A stretch of DNA of 64,000 nt from JABDIY01 sp963803845 (GCA_963803845.1 CAWDNZ010000004.1:1116001-1180000), one strand, 5' to 3'; counted from the stretch's first letter, positions 42,355-51,264 are shown. Notes: a model not told the origin generated them from the letters alone. Translations and numbers: made by a program.

Positions 42355-42839
42355 TGAAGATTCATGACCTGAAGCCCGCTGAGGGCTCAACCCACCGCAA
42401 GAAGCGCAAGGGCCGGGGTATCGCCGGCGGTAGCGGTAAGACCGCAGGGCGCGGGCACAAGGGCCAGAAGGCCCGTGGCACGATCCCGGCTCGTTTCGAA
42501 GGCGGACAGCTGCCGCTGCAGCAACGTCTCCCGAAGCTTCGCGGTTTCCAGAACCCCTTCCGGGTCGAGTATCAGGGCATCAACCTTGACACTTTGATAG
42601 AGGCCAAACTCACCGATGTCAGCCCGGAGTCGCTCCGCGAGGCCGGTTTGATCCACAAAGGTGCGTTGGTCAAAGTCTTGGGACGGGGAACCGTGAACAA
42701 GGCCCTCACCGTGAAGGCCCATGCCGTTTCCAAGACAGCTTCCGAGGCGATCACCAATGCCGGGGGAACCGTCGAAATCGTGCCGCTGCCCTTCAGCGTG
42801 CGTCCGCCCGCCAGCGGCAACCAGCACATGAACCGCTAA
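42354..42839 (+). CDS. rplO: 50S ribosomal protein L15
   Basis: A 161-residue L15. KIHDLKPAEGSTHRKKRKGR, GKTAGRGHKGQKAR and FEGGQLPLQQRLPKLRGF are the known Gly/Arg-rich and central motifs. Stop and rpmD coupling by TGATG. Confidence 0.96.
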   Translation: MKIHDLKPAEGSTHRKKRKGRGIAGGSGKTAGRGHKGQKARGTIPARFEGGQLPLQQRLPKLRGFQNPFRVEYQGINLDTLIEAKLTDVSPESLREAGLIHKGALVKVLGRGTVNKALTVKAHAVSKTASEAITNAGGTVEIVPLPFSVRPPASGNQHMNR

Positions 42840-42870
42840 CGGAGATTAGCTGCTCTGTTCTTTTCCATGT

Positions 42871-42894
42871 GGCTCGGCGTCTCGGCGCCGAGCC
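42871..42894 (+). terminator. Hairpin between rplO and secY
   Basis: GGCTCGGCG, loop TCTCGG, CGCCGAGCC followed by ATTTCT. The 120-bp gap between rplO and secY is unusually long for this cluster, so the hairpin may attenuate secY-adk relative to the ribosomal genes. Confidence 0.55.
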
Positions 42895-42959
42895 ATTTCT
42901 GTTATCCGCACACGGTCGGCTGGCACCAGCCAACCAAGATCATCAACTAGGTTATCCAC

Positions 42960-44324
42960 GTGATTGCAACGATTCGAAATGTGCTCCGCACCCCGGACCT
43001 GCGGAACAAGATCCTGTTCACGCTGTTCATCATCGGCGTCTACCGTCTGGGTGCTCAAATCCCTGCCCCGGGTGTTGACCTAGACCAGTTGGTCCAGCTG
43101 CGAGACAACCAGGACGCCACCTCGGGCGGCATTTTCGGGTATCTGAATCTTCTCTCCGGCGGTGGTATCGCCAACCTCAGCTTCTTCAGCCTGGGCATTC
43201 TCCCGTATATCACCTCCAGCATCATCATCCAGATCCTTACCGTGGCCATCCCCAAACTGGAGGAATGGCAGAGCCAAGGGGCTGTCGGCCAGCGCAAGAT
43301 CACGCAATGGACTCGTTACATCGCGGTCATCCTGGCCCTCGTTCAGTCCACCGGCATCGTGTTCTTGGTGAACCGCAACCCCGAGCAGTTCTTCGGGACC
43401 GGCTCTGGCGTCAACATTTTCCCTAACGGTGGCGCAGCTCGCATCTTCCTGGCGGTCATGTGTATTACCGTCGGCACCGCCGTTGTGATGTGGTTGGGTG
43501 AACTCATCACCCAGAAGGGCATCGGCAACGGGATGTCCATGATCATCTTCGCCTCGGTGACGGCTGCCCTGCCCGCCCTGGGTATCCAGCTGTGGGAACG
43601 GGGCAAGGTCTCCAGCATCACCCAGTTCGGCGTTTTGGGAATCGCCCTCCTCCTTCTGGCGTTCCTGGTGGTAGGGATCGTGTTCGTGGAGCAGGGGCAG
43701 CGTCGAATCCCTGTGAACTTCCCCAAGCGGCAGGTGGGTCGTCGGGTCATGGGGGGCAATAACACCTACATCCCGCTCAAGGTCAACCAGGCTGGCGTGA
43801 TCCCGGTCATCTTCGCATCCTCGCTTCTGCAGCTTCCGTCGCTCGTCGTAAACGTGCTCCCAACTTCGGGCGATCCCGCCAATCCGCAGTGGGGCGACTC
43901 GGTCCGTAACTTCGTGTCCAACAACCTCTATCAGCCCACAAACCTGGGATACATACTGGTCTTTGGCTTCTTGATCATCGGATTTGCCTATTTCTACAAC
44001 TCCATCGCATTCGACCCGATCCGCCGAGCTGATGAACTGAAGAAACAGGGCGGTTTTATTCCGGGCATCCGTCCCGGATCTCAGACCGAAGCGCACATGG
44101 CGAAGATCCTCAACCGGATCACTTTGCCCGGTGCCGTCTTTCTGGGGTTGGTTGCTCTGGTTCCATCTGCCATCCTTGCGTGGTACCTAGGGGGAGGCGG
44201 AAACGTCGGCCTGATCGGTTTCTCGGGTGTGTCAATCCTGATTGGTGTTGGCGTGTCCCTTGAACTGCTCAAGCAGATCGACAGCCAACTCATGCAACGG
44301 AACTATGAGGGATTTCTCAAATGA
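42960..44324 (+). CDS. secY: Protein translocase subunit SecY
   Basis: A 454-residue channel with ten predicted membrane helices. RLGAQIPAPGVD, GILPYITSSIIIQILTV near the start, the FVEQGQRRIPVNFPKRQVGR loop and GFIPGIRPG near the end are typical. GTG start; AACTAGG is the only ribosome-site candidate. Overlaps adk (ATGA), so these two are coupled. Confidence 0.96.
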   Translation: MIATIRNVLRTPDLRNKILFTLFIIGVYRLGAQIPAPGVDLDQLVQLRDNQDATSGGIFGYLNLLSGGGIANLSFFSLGILPYITSSIIIQILTVAIPKLEEWQSQGAVGQRKITQWTRYIAVILALVQSTGIVFLVNRNPEQFFGTGSGVNIFPNGGAARIFLAVMCITVGTAVVMWLGELITQKGIGNGMSMIIFASVTAALPALGIQLWERGKVSSITQFGVLGIALLLLAFLVVGIVFVEQGQRRIPVNFPKRQVGRRVMGGNNTYIPLKVNQAGVIPVIFASSLLQLPSLVVNVLPTSGDPANPQWGDSVRNFVSNNLYQPTNLGYILVFGFLIIGFAYFYNSIAFDPIRRADELKKQGGFIPGIRPGSQTEAHMAKILNRITLPGAVFLGLVALVPSAILAWYLGGGGNVGLIGFSGVSILIGVGVSLELLKQIDSQLMQRNYEGFLK

Positions 44325-44881
44325 CAGTTCGGCTCGTGATCTTCGGCCGTCAGGGCGCTGGTAAAGGCACCCAGGCGGTCAACATCGTCAACACCTACGG
44401 TGTGGCCCACATTTCAACCGGTGACATGCTGCGGGCAGCAGTAAAAGCTGAGACACCGATGGGCTTGAAGGCGAAAGCCGTGATGAGCGCAGGGAATCTG
44501 GTGGGCGACGACATCATCAACGGCATCGTTGCCGAGCGACTCCAGGAGGACGACGCCACCGGTCCGGGCTTCGTGCTCGATGGTTATCCGCGCACCACCA
44601 ACCAAGCCGAGGCCCTGCTCGAGTTCCTCGGCGATCACCATCTCGACGCTGTGATCGATCTCGACGTTCCGCTGGAGGAAGTGACGGCGCGAATGAAGAG
44701 CCGAGGTCGAGCTGACGACACCGACGACGGCATCGCCCGTCGGTTGGATCTGTATGAGCAAGAGACCCGCCCCGTGCTGGACTTCTTCAAAGAAAAGGGC
44801 CTCTTGGTCACCGTGGACGGGCTGGGTACCGAAGACGAGGTCTCTTCCCGTCTGATCGCCGCCATCAACGAACACTTGTAG
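44321..44881 (+). CDS. adk: Adenylate kinase
   Basis: A 186-residue adenylate kinase interconverting ATP+AMP and 2 ADP. P-loop GRQGAGKGTQ at about 9-18, ISTGDMLRAA, LDGYPRTTNQA and DDTDDGIARRLDLY. It has no zinc LID domain (short form). Coupled to secY. Unusually, map does not follow. Confidence 0.96.
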   Translation: MTVRLVIFGRQGAGKGTQAVNIVNTYGVAHISTGDMLRAAVKAETPMGLKAKAVMSAGNLVGDDIINGIVAERLQEDDATGPGFVLDGYPRTTNQAEALLEFLGDHHLDAVIDLDVPLEEVTARMKSRGRADDTDDGIARRLDLYEQETRPVLDFFKEKGLLVTVDGLGTEDEVSSRLIAAINEHL

Positions 44882-44960
44882 TGGCGCTGCGGTAGCACTT
44901 CTCCTGGCTCTGCGGGTGTTGATCACCCCGCGGACCGCCGGGGTTTGAGAGAATGAGGCG

Positions 44961-46622
44961 ATGCGGCGTTCGTTCCTGATCATCGGCCTTCTCGCTCTGT
45001 TGGGGACGGCCGTCCCCAACACTGCCGTCGCGGCCCAGGATCCACCGGACACGTCCACCTCTGCCGAACGGGTAGTTCGCGCCGCCTATGAAGGTTTGCT
45101 CGGGCGGGCACCGGATTCGCAAGGTTTCGATTACTGGGTTGGGCTGATCGAGAGCGGGGTGCCAGCCGGTTCGGTGGTGGCGGCGATCGGCGATGCGGAT
45201 GAGTACCGACAGTTCGTGACGGCCGGGTACTACCGCCGAGTTCTCGGCCGGGAACCGGAGACAAACGGTCTTCGATACTGGTCCGAGGGCATCATCGATG
45301 ACTTCACGGGTGCCTCGTTGGGTCGGGAACTGTTCGCATCGGAGGAGTTCTATGTTGGGTCTGGAGGCACCAGCACGTCGTTCGTCACCGCGATGTATCA
45401 AGTGATCCTCAACCGTGACCCCGATCCGGGCGGTCTTCGCTACTGGTCTGGTTTGGTGGACCAAGGAGTGGGGCGGGGGGCAATAGCGCAGGAGATACTC
45501 CGATCCACCGAGGGGATTCTCCAACCCGACCTTTCGGTGCAGGCCGCCGTTCCTTCGCCAAATGGGACCGGATCCCCGGATCGCATGCGGATTGATCTAG
45601 ACCGCGACATAGATGTGGATGCCACCGCGGTAATCGTTGCGGTGGACGGCAAGCGGGTGAGAGGATCGATCGGGCCGGACCCGGGTAACCTCACCGACAA
45701 GAGCGTCTTCCTCTTCACCGCCGATCAACGAGTCCGCGCCGCCGAAGGCGCCGCTGTCATCGTGACCGTCTTTGCGGCCTCCGGTGTGGCGTCGGGCGCA
45801 GGCGTGGTCGAGGCCGTTGACTACCAGTTCCGCTATTCCGGCAAACCCACTTCAGCGCCAGGGAACAACCCCGAGGGCGAGTTGATCGTGGCGTTCTACG
45901 GGCACCCGAGGACGGGCGTCCTGGGTGTAGCAGGAGAGGGCACCCCGGACCAGGCGCTGCAACGACTCCTGGCACAGGCCTCTGCGTATGAGGTCACGGG
46001 CCGCCCAATCGTTCCCGCATTCGAATTGATCTCCACGCTTGTAACCGCAAGTCCCGGCCCCGACCGTCTCTACCGAAGCCGGGCCACCGATGAAGAACTC
46101 CGTCGCTACCTGAACACGATCAGAACGGTGGAGGGTCGACTGATCCTCGATATCCAGCCGGGGCGAGCGGACGTCCTGGACGAAGCCATGGCCTACGAAC
46201 CGCTGCTAAGCGAGCCAGAGGTGGGGCTGGCAATAGACCCTGAATGGGTTGTGGGACCCACCCAAACCCCAAGCGGGCGGATCGGAAGCCTCGACGCCCG
46301 TGAAATCAACCGGGTCTCGGCGTACCTGTCCCAGCTCGTCCAACAAAGAGGTTTACCACCCAAGCTGCTCATCATCCATCGATTCAAACCGGACATGGTG
46401 ACCAACACCGATCTGATCGAGAGCCCACCCGGAGTTCGGATTCTGTTCCATGCCGATGGTGAGGGAGGTCCGGCCGCCAAGATCGCGGATTACGACAATC
46501 TGTTGCCCGATCGGTTCGAGAAGGGCATCAAGATCTTCTACGACGAAGATTCACCCACGATGACGCCCGACCAGCTACTCCTTCGGACGAACCCCGACCC
46601 AACTTTTATCAGCTACCAATAG
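44961..46622 (+). CDS. Secreted DUF4214 protein with C-terminal hydrolase-like domain
   Basis: A 553-residue secreted protein: signal peptide MRRSFLIIGLLALLGTAV (cleavage near VAAQ). Three DUF4214-type repeats occur at about 36-200 (YEGLLGRAPDSQGFDYW, YYRRVLGREPETNGLRYW, YQVILNRDPDPGGLRYW). The middle (about 205-295) is strand-rich. The C-terminal domain (about 305-553) contains LRRYLNTIRTVEGRLILDIQ and VGLAIDPEWVVGP, a TIM-barrel-like pattern found in secreted actinobacterial proteins. Neither domain has a proven reaction. It occupies the position where map would often be. A GAGAATGAGG region precedes the ATG. Confidence 0.7.
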   Translation: MRRSFLIIGLLALLGTAVPNTAVAAQDPPDTSTSAERVVRAAYEGLLGRAPDSQGFDYWVGLIESGVPAGSVVAAIGDADEYRQFVTAGYYRRVLGREPETNGLRYWSEGIIDDFTGASLGRELFASEEFYVGSGGTSTSFVTAMYQVILNRDPDPGGLRYWSGLVDQGVGRGAIAQEILRSTEGILQPDLSVQAAVPSPNGTGSPDRMRIDLDRDIDVDATAVIVAVDGKRVRGSIGPDPGNLTDKSVFLFTADQRVRAAEGAAVIVTVFAASGVASGAGVVEAVDYQFRYSGKPTSAPGNNPEGELIVAFYGHPRTGVLGVAGEGTPDQALQRLLAQASAYEVTGRPIVPAFELISTLVTASPGPDRLYRSRATDEELRRYLNTIRTVEGRLILDIQPGRADVLDEAMAYEPLLSEPEVGLAIDPEWVVGPTQTPSGRIGSLDAREINRVSAYLSQLVQQRGLPPKLLIIHRFKPDMVTNTDLIESPPGVRILFHADGEGGPAAKIADYDNLLPDRFEKGIKIFYDEDSPTMTPDQLLLRTNPDPTFISYQ

Positions 46623-46671
46623 TCCTGACCCGACAGATGGCTGGAACCGGTGCGGCCAGTATCCTTGATGC

Positions 46672-47376
46672 ATGGCGCACGATCACATGGTTCATCAACA
46701 CCGTGATGTGCAAGGCGGTGCCGAGCGGGCCGCAGTATTTGGTGTCAGTGATGGGATCGTCAGCAACGTTGCCCTGATCCTGGGCGTCGCTGCGGCCGCC
46801 GAGAGCTCCAACAGCGTGTTGATCGCAGGCCTCAGCGGTCTCCTTGCCGGCGCAGCGTCCATGGCGGCAGGGGAGTACGTGTCCATGAAGGCGCAGGCGG
46901 AACTGGTGGAACGCGAGCTCAATCGAGAGCGCGACTCGCTGGCCAAGAATCCGCGGGCTGAAACCCGGGAATTGGCGATGATTTATGAACAACGCGGCGT
47001 AGCACCCGATGCAGCCCGTGACATGGCGACTGCCGTCATGGCCGACCCCGAGGTGGCCCTGGAAGTCCACGCAAGAGAGGAACTGGGGATCAATCCCGCC
47101 GAGATCGGAAACCCGGTGGCGGCCGCTCTGAGTTCGTTCGCCGCTTTTGCGGTGGGGGCGCTGATCCCGCTATTGCCATGGTTCGTCACCGATGGCACAT
47201 CGGCGGTGCTGTATTCGATCATGGCTGGGCTGGGGGCCTCGGCAGCGGTTGGTATCACCCTCGCTACGTTCACTGAACGCTCCAAGACCAAGACCGCGGC
47301 TCGTCAGGTGGCGCTCGCCGCAGTGGCCTGCGCCGTCACTTACGGTCTGGGCTCCGCCCTCGGCGTAGCGCTGTAA
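46672..47376 (+). CDS. VIT1/CCC1 family iron/manganese transporter
   Basis: A 234-residue membrane protein of the VIT family. A His-rich start (MAHDHMVHQHRD) precedes AAVFGVSDGIVSNVALILGV, GAASMAAGEYVSMKAQAELV (metal-binding TM2 Glu/Met) and an intervening helical cytosolic loop, then three more helices. VIT proteins move Fe2+ or Mn2+ in exchange for protons. Convergent context: the island between adk and infA. Confidence 0.85.
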   Translation: MAHDHMVHQHRDVQGGAERAAVFGVSDGIVSNVALILGVAAAAESSNSVLIAGLSGLLAGAASMAAGEYVSMKAQAELVERELNRERDSLAKNPRAETRELAMIYEQRGVAPDAARDMATAVMADPEVALEVHAREELGINPAEIGNPVAAALSSFAAFAVGALIPLLPWFVTDGTSAVLYSIMAGLGASAAVGITLATFTERSKTKTAARQVALAAVACAVTYGLGSALGVAL

Positions 47377-47693
47377 CATTGGTTCCACTCGCCTGCGTTC
47401 GTTCCTCACTCCGGGTCGTTTCACGGCTCGCTGCCGCTCAACCAGAACGGCACGCAAAGCGTGCTGCTTCGTCCCTCCGCAGCCTTACCTGACTCGCCTG
47501 CGTTCGTTCCTGGGGGCCTGCGGCGCGATCTTTCCGGCGGCATGATTGTTGTCCCTCCGGGGGCCGTTCACATGCCACGGAGGCTTTGCCTCCGGCGCTG
47601 CAGTAACTCTCTCGTGGGATTCACCTCGGACTGCTCACAGGGCCACCTCCCTCCGGGGCTGTTCCGGGAAGCCTGCGGCGCTATGTGAGCAGG
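47377..47693. other. Repeat-rich intergenic region, no gene
   Basis: A 20-bp sequence ACTCGCCTGCGTTCGTTCCT occurs twice (47387-47406, 47492-47511). Several short hairpins follow (GCACGC-AAA-GCGTGC near 47451; CGGAGGC-TTT-GCCTCCG near 47578), and GCCTGCGGCGC and CCCTCCGGGG recur. Open frames here are by-products of these repeats. See also 47985-48346, which shares words with it. Confidence 0.6.
47387..47511. repeat. Two exact 20-bp direct repeats
   Basis: ACTCGCCTGCGTTCGTTCCT at 47387-47406 and 47492-47511 are identical and 105 bp apart. They are the longest exact repeat of the intergenic region between the VIT-family gene and infA. Confidence 0.75.
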
Positions 47694-47984
47694 TTACGAC
47701 TGAGCCATGTGGTGTACCTCGAAAGCGGTCTCCTCAGGCGGCCCCTCTAATCCGCCCTCGATGCCCGCCTGCATCGCAGGTATCAGGGTGTTGTCGCGAA
47801 AGGCTTCCCAGGATTCTTTGCTGTCATGTATCGCACAAATCAGCCAGCCTCCCTCGACTGGCCCGGCTGCGTGAAACGTCTGGCCATCGGGCAAGACGTC
47901 CCGGGACGGGTGAACCGCCGCGAGAGTTACGTCGTACTGCGACGCCGTTCCGTTGGAGAAGAAGTGTGTGATTCCGTATGCCAT
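47694..47984 (-). CDS. Small conserved protein, ABM-like dimeric alpha/beta barrel
   Basis: A 96-residue soluble protein: YGITHFFSNGTASQYDVTLA, GQTFHAAGPVEGGWLICAIH, DSKESWEAFRDNTLIPAMQ. The pattern resembles the antibiotic biosynthesis monooxygenase/DUF1330-like ferredoxin-fold family common in actinobacteria, without proven function. A good AAGGAG precedes the ATG. It lies antisense to both neighbours in the repeat-rich island. Moderate confidence. Confidence 0.7.
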   Translation of the reverse strand: MAYGITHFFSNGTASQYDVTLAAVHPSRDVLPDGQTFHAAGPVEGGWLICAIHDSKESWEAFRDNTLIPAMQAGIEGGLEGPPEETAFEVHHMAQS

Positions 47985-48346
47985 GGTTTCCTACTCCTTG
48001 TTAGCTGATGTGTCCAAAATATGCCTGGGGGCCGCCTCGGTCAACCGGTAAATCGGTGGCACCAGAGCCTGCGGCGCTGCACGGGATGCGGTAACAGCAA
48101 CTCGGACTGCTCAATGGACGTCGCTTCGCCTAGTTTCGGCCTGCAATTGCCCTCCGGGGGATGCGGCCCACTGCGCAGACCGAGGTTCACCGGTCGACTC
48201 GGTTGCTGCAAAGCCGGGTAGGCGAGGCCTGCGTGGCCGGCGGAACGCCCCCCGGAGGGTCCGCAATCGTTCTGCCGGCTCCCACTGTTGCCCCTATCAC
48301 ACTTTCTTTGCGCGGTGGTGCGGAATGATGTAGGGGCTCGGTTAGC
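47985..48346. other. Repeat-rich intergenic region before infA
   Basis: This stretch shares words with 47377-47693: GCCTGCGGCGCT (48067-48078), CTCGGACTGCTCA (48101-48113, also 47625-47637) and CCCTCCGGGGG (48150-48160, also 47553-47563). No gene was recognised. The infA promoter must be within the last 100 bp; TTTGCG and TGATGT are possible but unproven elements. Confidence 0.55.
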
Positions 48347-48598
48347 ATGGTCGGTCGGTCTCGCGTCGGGAGAAGCGTTCTGTCCAAAGATGATGCAATA
48401 GTTCTAGAAGGCACTGTGGTGGAGTCGTTACCTAACGCCATGTTTCGCGTGGAGTTGGATAACGGCCACAACGTTCTGGGCCATATTTCAGGAAAAATGC
48501 GGAGGCACTACATCCGTATTCTCCCCGGGGACAAAGTTCAAGTTGAACTCACGCCCTATGACCTCACCCGAGGTCGCATCACTTACCGCTACAAGTAA
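48347..48598 (+). CDS. infA: Translation initiation factor IF-1
   Basis: IF-1 from residue SKDDAIVLEGTVVESLPNAM to RGRITYRYK is complete, with the OB fold core FRVELDNGHNVLGHISGKMR. Other IF-1 proteins begin one residue before the SK pair, where this gene has CTG (48380), preceded by GGGAGAAG at a good distance. The only in-frame ATG is 11 codons upstream. Either a short N-terminal extension or a CTG start is used. I give the ATG coordinate; the protein core is certain. Confidence 0.9.
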   Translation: MVGRSRVGRSVLSKDDAIVLEGTVVESLPNAMFRVELDNGHNVLGHISGKMRRHYIRILPGDKVQVELTPYDLTRGRITYRYK

Positions 48599-48665
48599 CA
48601 AATCCCTGACACCGAATCGTTTCACCTGTTGGTGGGACACCCAAGAAGTAGAAGAGGTTCAGACC

Positions 48666-48779
48666 ATGAAGGTCAAACCAAGCGTCAAAAAGATGTGTGA
48701 CAACTGCAAAGTCATCAAACGGAACCGTCGGGTGATGGTGCTCTGCACCAACCCCCGCCACAAGCAGAGGCAAGGCTAG
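48666..48779 (+). CDS. rpmJ: 50S ribosomal protein L36
   Basis: A 37-residue L36: MKVKPSVKKMCDNCKVIKRN then MVLCTNPRHKQRQG. Cys11, Cys14, Cys27 and His32 make this the zinc-binding form. Typical infA-rpmJ-rpsM order. Confidence 0.95.
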   Translation: MKVKPSVKKMCDNCKVIKRNRRVMVLCTNPRHKQRQG

Positions 48780-48782
48780 AAC

Positions 48783-49157
48783 ATGGCTCGCATAGCCGGT
48801 GTAGATATTCCCCGTGAGAAGCGGGTGGACATTTCCCTGACCTACGTCTTTGGGATCGGCCGATCAACGGCAACCCAGATCGTTGAGGCCACAGGCGTCG
48901 ACCCGGCCACCCGGGTGAAAGATCTCACCGAAGCCGAAATCCAGGCCATCCGGTCTTGGATTGATACCAACGCCAAGACCGAAGGTGACCTGCGCCGTGA
49001 AGTGAGCCAGGACATCAAGCGCAAGATGGAAATCGGCTGCTACCAGGGAATCCGCCACCGTCGTGGCCTACCCGTTCGGGGCCAACGCACTCAAACAAAT
49101 GCTCGCACCCGCAAGGGCCCCAAGCGCACCGTCGCTGGAAAGAAGAAGGCGAAGTAA
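48783..49157 (+). CDS. rpsM: 30S ribosomal protein S13
   Basis: A 124-residue S13. ARIAGVDIPREKRVDISLTY, GCYQGIRHRRGLPVRGQRTQ and a Lys/Arg-rich tail TNARTRKGPKRTV are normal. Overlaps rpsK by one base. Confidence 0.97.
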   Translation: MARIAGVDIPREKRVDISLTYVFGIGRSTATQIVEATGVDPATRVKDLTEAEIQAIRSWIDTNAKTEGDLRREVSQDIKRKMEIGCYQGIRHRRGLPVRGQRTQTNARTRKGPKRTVAGKKKAK

Positions 49158-49555
49158 TGGCCAAGCCGGCAAAGGGCGGGCGTAAGCCCCGTCGCAGGGA
49201 ACGCAAGAACATCACTCACGGGATGGCTCACATCTCCTCCAGCTTCAACAACACGATAATTGCCATTTCGGATCAGGACGGCAACGTGTTGTCCTGGGCA
49301 TCCTCGGGCAACGTTGGTTTCAAGGGCTCCCGCAAGTCCACTCCTTACGCTGCGCAGATGGCTGCCGAAGCCGCCGCTCGTCGGGCCATGGAGCACGGTG
49401 TCCGCAAGGTAGACGTGCAGGTGAAGGGCCCCGGTTCGGGTCGTGAGACCGCCATTCGTTCGATCCAGAACACCGGCATCGAAGTGACCGGTATCAAGGA
49501 TGTCACCCCCGTTCCCCACAACGGTTGCCGCCAGCCCAAGCGTCGTAGGGTCTAA
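49157..49555 (+). CDS. rpsK: 30S ribosomal protein S11
   Basis: A 132-residue S11, platform protein. AHISSSFNNTIIAISDQDGN, YAAQMAAEAAARRAMEHGV and TPVPHNGCRQPKRRRV are typical. Coupled to rpsM through TAATG. Confidence 0.97.
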   Translation: MAKPAKGGRKPRRRERKNITHGMAHISSSFNNTIIAISDQDGNVLSWASSGNVGFKGSRKSTPYAAQMAAEAAARRAMEHGVRKVDVQVKGPGSGRETAIRSIQNTGIEVTGIKDVTPVPHNGCRQPKRRRV

Positions 49556-49566
49556 GGAGTTTCAAG

Positions 49567-50187
49567 ATGAGTCGTTACACAGGCCCCCGGGCACGAGTCT
49601 CCCGTCGTCTCGGTACCAACATTTTCGGCACCCGAGGTGAAGCACTGGCGTTGGAGAAACGCCCGTATCCCCCCGGCGTGCACGGGCGCACACGCCGTCG
49701 TCCAAACTCCAATTCCGAGTACCTCGTCCAGCTGCAGGAAAAGCAAAAGGCCCGCTTTTCCTATGGTCTGAGCGAAAAGCAGTTCCGTAAGGTCTATGAC
49801 GAAGCAAACCGTCGTCCCGGTGTCACCGGCGAGAACATGCTCCGGTACCTCGAGCTTCGTCTCGACAACGTTCTCTACCGTGCCGGTGTCTGCGCCACCC
49901 GGGCTCAGGCCCGCCAATTCGTGAGCCATGGTCACATGACCGTCAACGGCACCCGGGTGGACATTCCCTCTTATCGGGTCCGTCCCGGTGAACTCATCGA
50001 GGTCAAGCCCGCCTCTCGGGAGAACGCCATTCTCCAATGGAATGTGGACGTCCTCGATCGTCAGGCACCCGCCTGGCTCGAGAAGGGCGATCACGCCTAT
50101 GCGGTGAAGGTGTATTCCGAACCGCTTCGCGAGCAGATCGATATCCCGCTGCGCGAGCAGCTCATTGTGGAGCTCTACAGCAAGTAG
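49567..50187 (+). CDS. rpsD: 30S ribosomal protein S4
   Basis: A 206-residue S4, primary assembly protein. An N-terminal region without a CxxC zinc site, then SEKQFRKVYDEANRRPGVTG, YRAGVCATRAQARQFVSHGHMTV-type S4 RNA-binding domain. 94 bp before rpoA. Confidence 0.97.
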   Translation: MSRYTGPRARVSRRLGTNIFGTRGEALALEKRPYPPGVHGRTRRRPNSNSEYLVQLQEKQKARFSYGLSEKQFRKVYDEANRRPGVTGENMLRYLELRLDNVLYRAGVCATRAQARQFVSHGHMTVNGTRVDIPSYRVRPGELIEVKPASRENAILQWNVDVLDRQAPAWLEKGDHAYAVKVYSEPLREQIDIPLREQLIVELYSK

Positions 50188-50226
50188 CGCTTCCTCGAGC
50201 AGCTCTCGACGGGTTCGGCTCGGTTC

Positions 50227-50252
50227 AGTCACCAGTAATAGTCACCAGTAAT
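50227..50252 (+). repeat. Exact 13-bp tandem repeat in rpoA leader
   Basis: AGTCACCAGTAAT occurs twice back to back between rpsD and rpoA. It is followed by TATAAAGGAC, the rpoA ribosome-site region. Possibly a recent small duplication. Confidence 0.7.
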
Positions 50253-50280
50253 CCAACACTTATAAAGGACAGCGACCTCG

Positions 50281-51222
50281 ATGCTCATCATCCAGCGTCC
50301 CACCGTTGAACAACTCGACGACGGAGAAGGCAACACCGGCCGGTTTGCCATCGGCCCACTCGAGCCCGGCTTTGGCCATACGCTCGGCAATTCGCTGCGC
50401 CGTACACTGCTTTCGTCGATCCCCGGTGCTGCGGTCACCAGTGTCCGCTTCGATGAAGCGCTGCATGAGTTCAGCACCATCTCCGGCGTCATCGAGGATG
50501 TGACCGACCTCATCCTCAACATCAAGGACATCGTCCTCACCAGCGAGTCTGATGAGCCGATCAGCCTGCGTCTCGATGCCAAGGGCGCAGGCGATGTCAC
50601 CGCCAGCGACATTTCCTGTCCTCCCGAGGTTGAGATCCTCAACGGTGACACTCACATCGCCAAGCTCGACACCAAGGGACGCTTGGCAATCGATCTCGTG
50701 GTCGAAAAGGGCCGAGGCTGGCAAAGCAGCATGAAGAGTGCGGGCTCCAACATCATCGGGGTCATTCCGGTCGATGCCATCTTCTCGCCTGTGCGCCGCG
50801 TTTCGATCAACGTAGAAGCAACTCGCGTAGAGATGAGCACCGACTACGACCGCCTCATCCTTGAAGTCGAAACCGACGGTTCCATCGCTCCTCGCGATGC
50901 TCTGGCTTCAGCCGGAGCCACCTTGCGCACGCTCGTACAACTCGTCGAGGAGATGAGCGAGGAACCCGAAGGTCTCACCTTGGGCGAAGCGCCAACCGCC
51001 GCCAGCGGCTCCCCCGATTTGGACCTGCCCATCGAGGACCTCGAACTCTCCGAGCGGCCGCGGAACTGCCTCAAGCGGGCACAGGTCAACAGCGTTGGCG
51101 AACTTCTCACCAAGTCCGAAGATGACCTTCTGGCCATCACCAACTTCGGTCAGAAGTCCCTCGACGAAGTCATTGAAAAGCTCGAAGAACGCGGCCTTTC
51201 GCTGCGCACCGGTCGGCTCTAG
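50281..51222 (+). CDS. rpoA: DNA-directed RNA polymerase subunit alpha
   Basis: A 313-residue alpha subunit. NTD: GFGHTLGNSLRRTLLSSIPG dimerisation region and the beta-contacting loops; a flexible linker; CTD with ELSERPRNCLKRAQVNSVGEL and FGQKSLDEVIEKLEERGL, which contacts UP elements and activators. AAAGGAC lies before the ATG. Followed by rplQ. Confidence 0.97.
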   Translation: MLIIQRPTVEQLDDGEGNTGRFAIGPLEPGFGHTLGNSLRRTLLSSIPGAAVTSVRFDEALHEFSTISGVIEDVTDLILNIKDIVLTSESDEPISLRLDAKGAGDVTASDISCPPEVEILNGDTHIAKLDTKGRLAIDLVVEKGRGWQSSMKSAGSNIIGVIPVDAIFSPVRRVSINVEATRVEMSTDYDRLILEVETDGSIAPRDALASAGATLRTLVQLVEEMSEEPEGLTLGEAPTAASGSPDLDLPIEDLELSERPRNCLKRAQVNSVGELLTKSEDDLLAITNFGQKSLDEVIEKLEERGLSLRTGRL

Positions 51223-51264
51223 GCGTTCGCCGCCCGCCGACGTTAGAAGAAGGACCCAAGGCCA

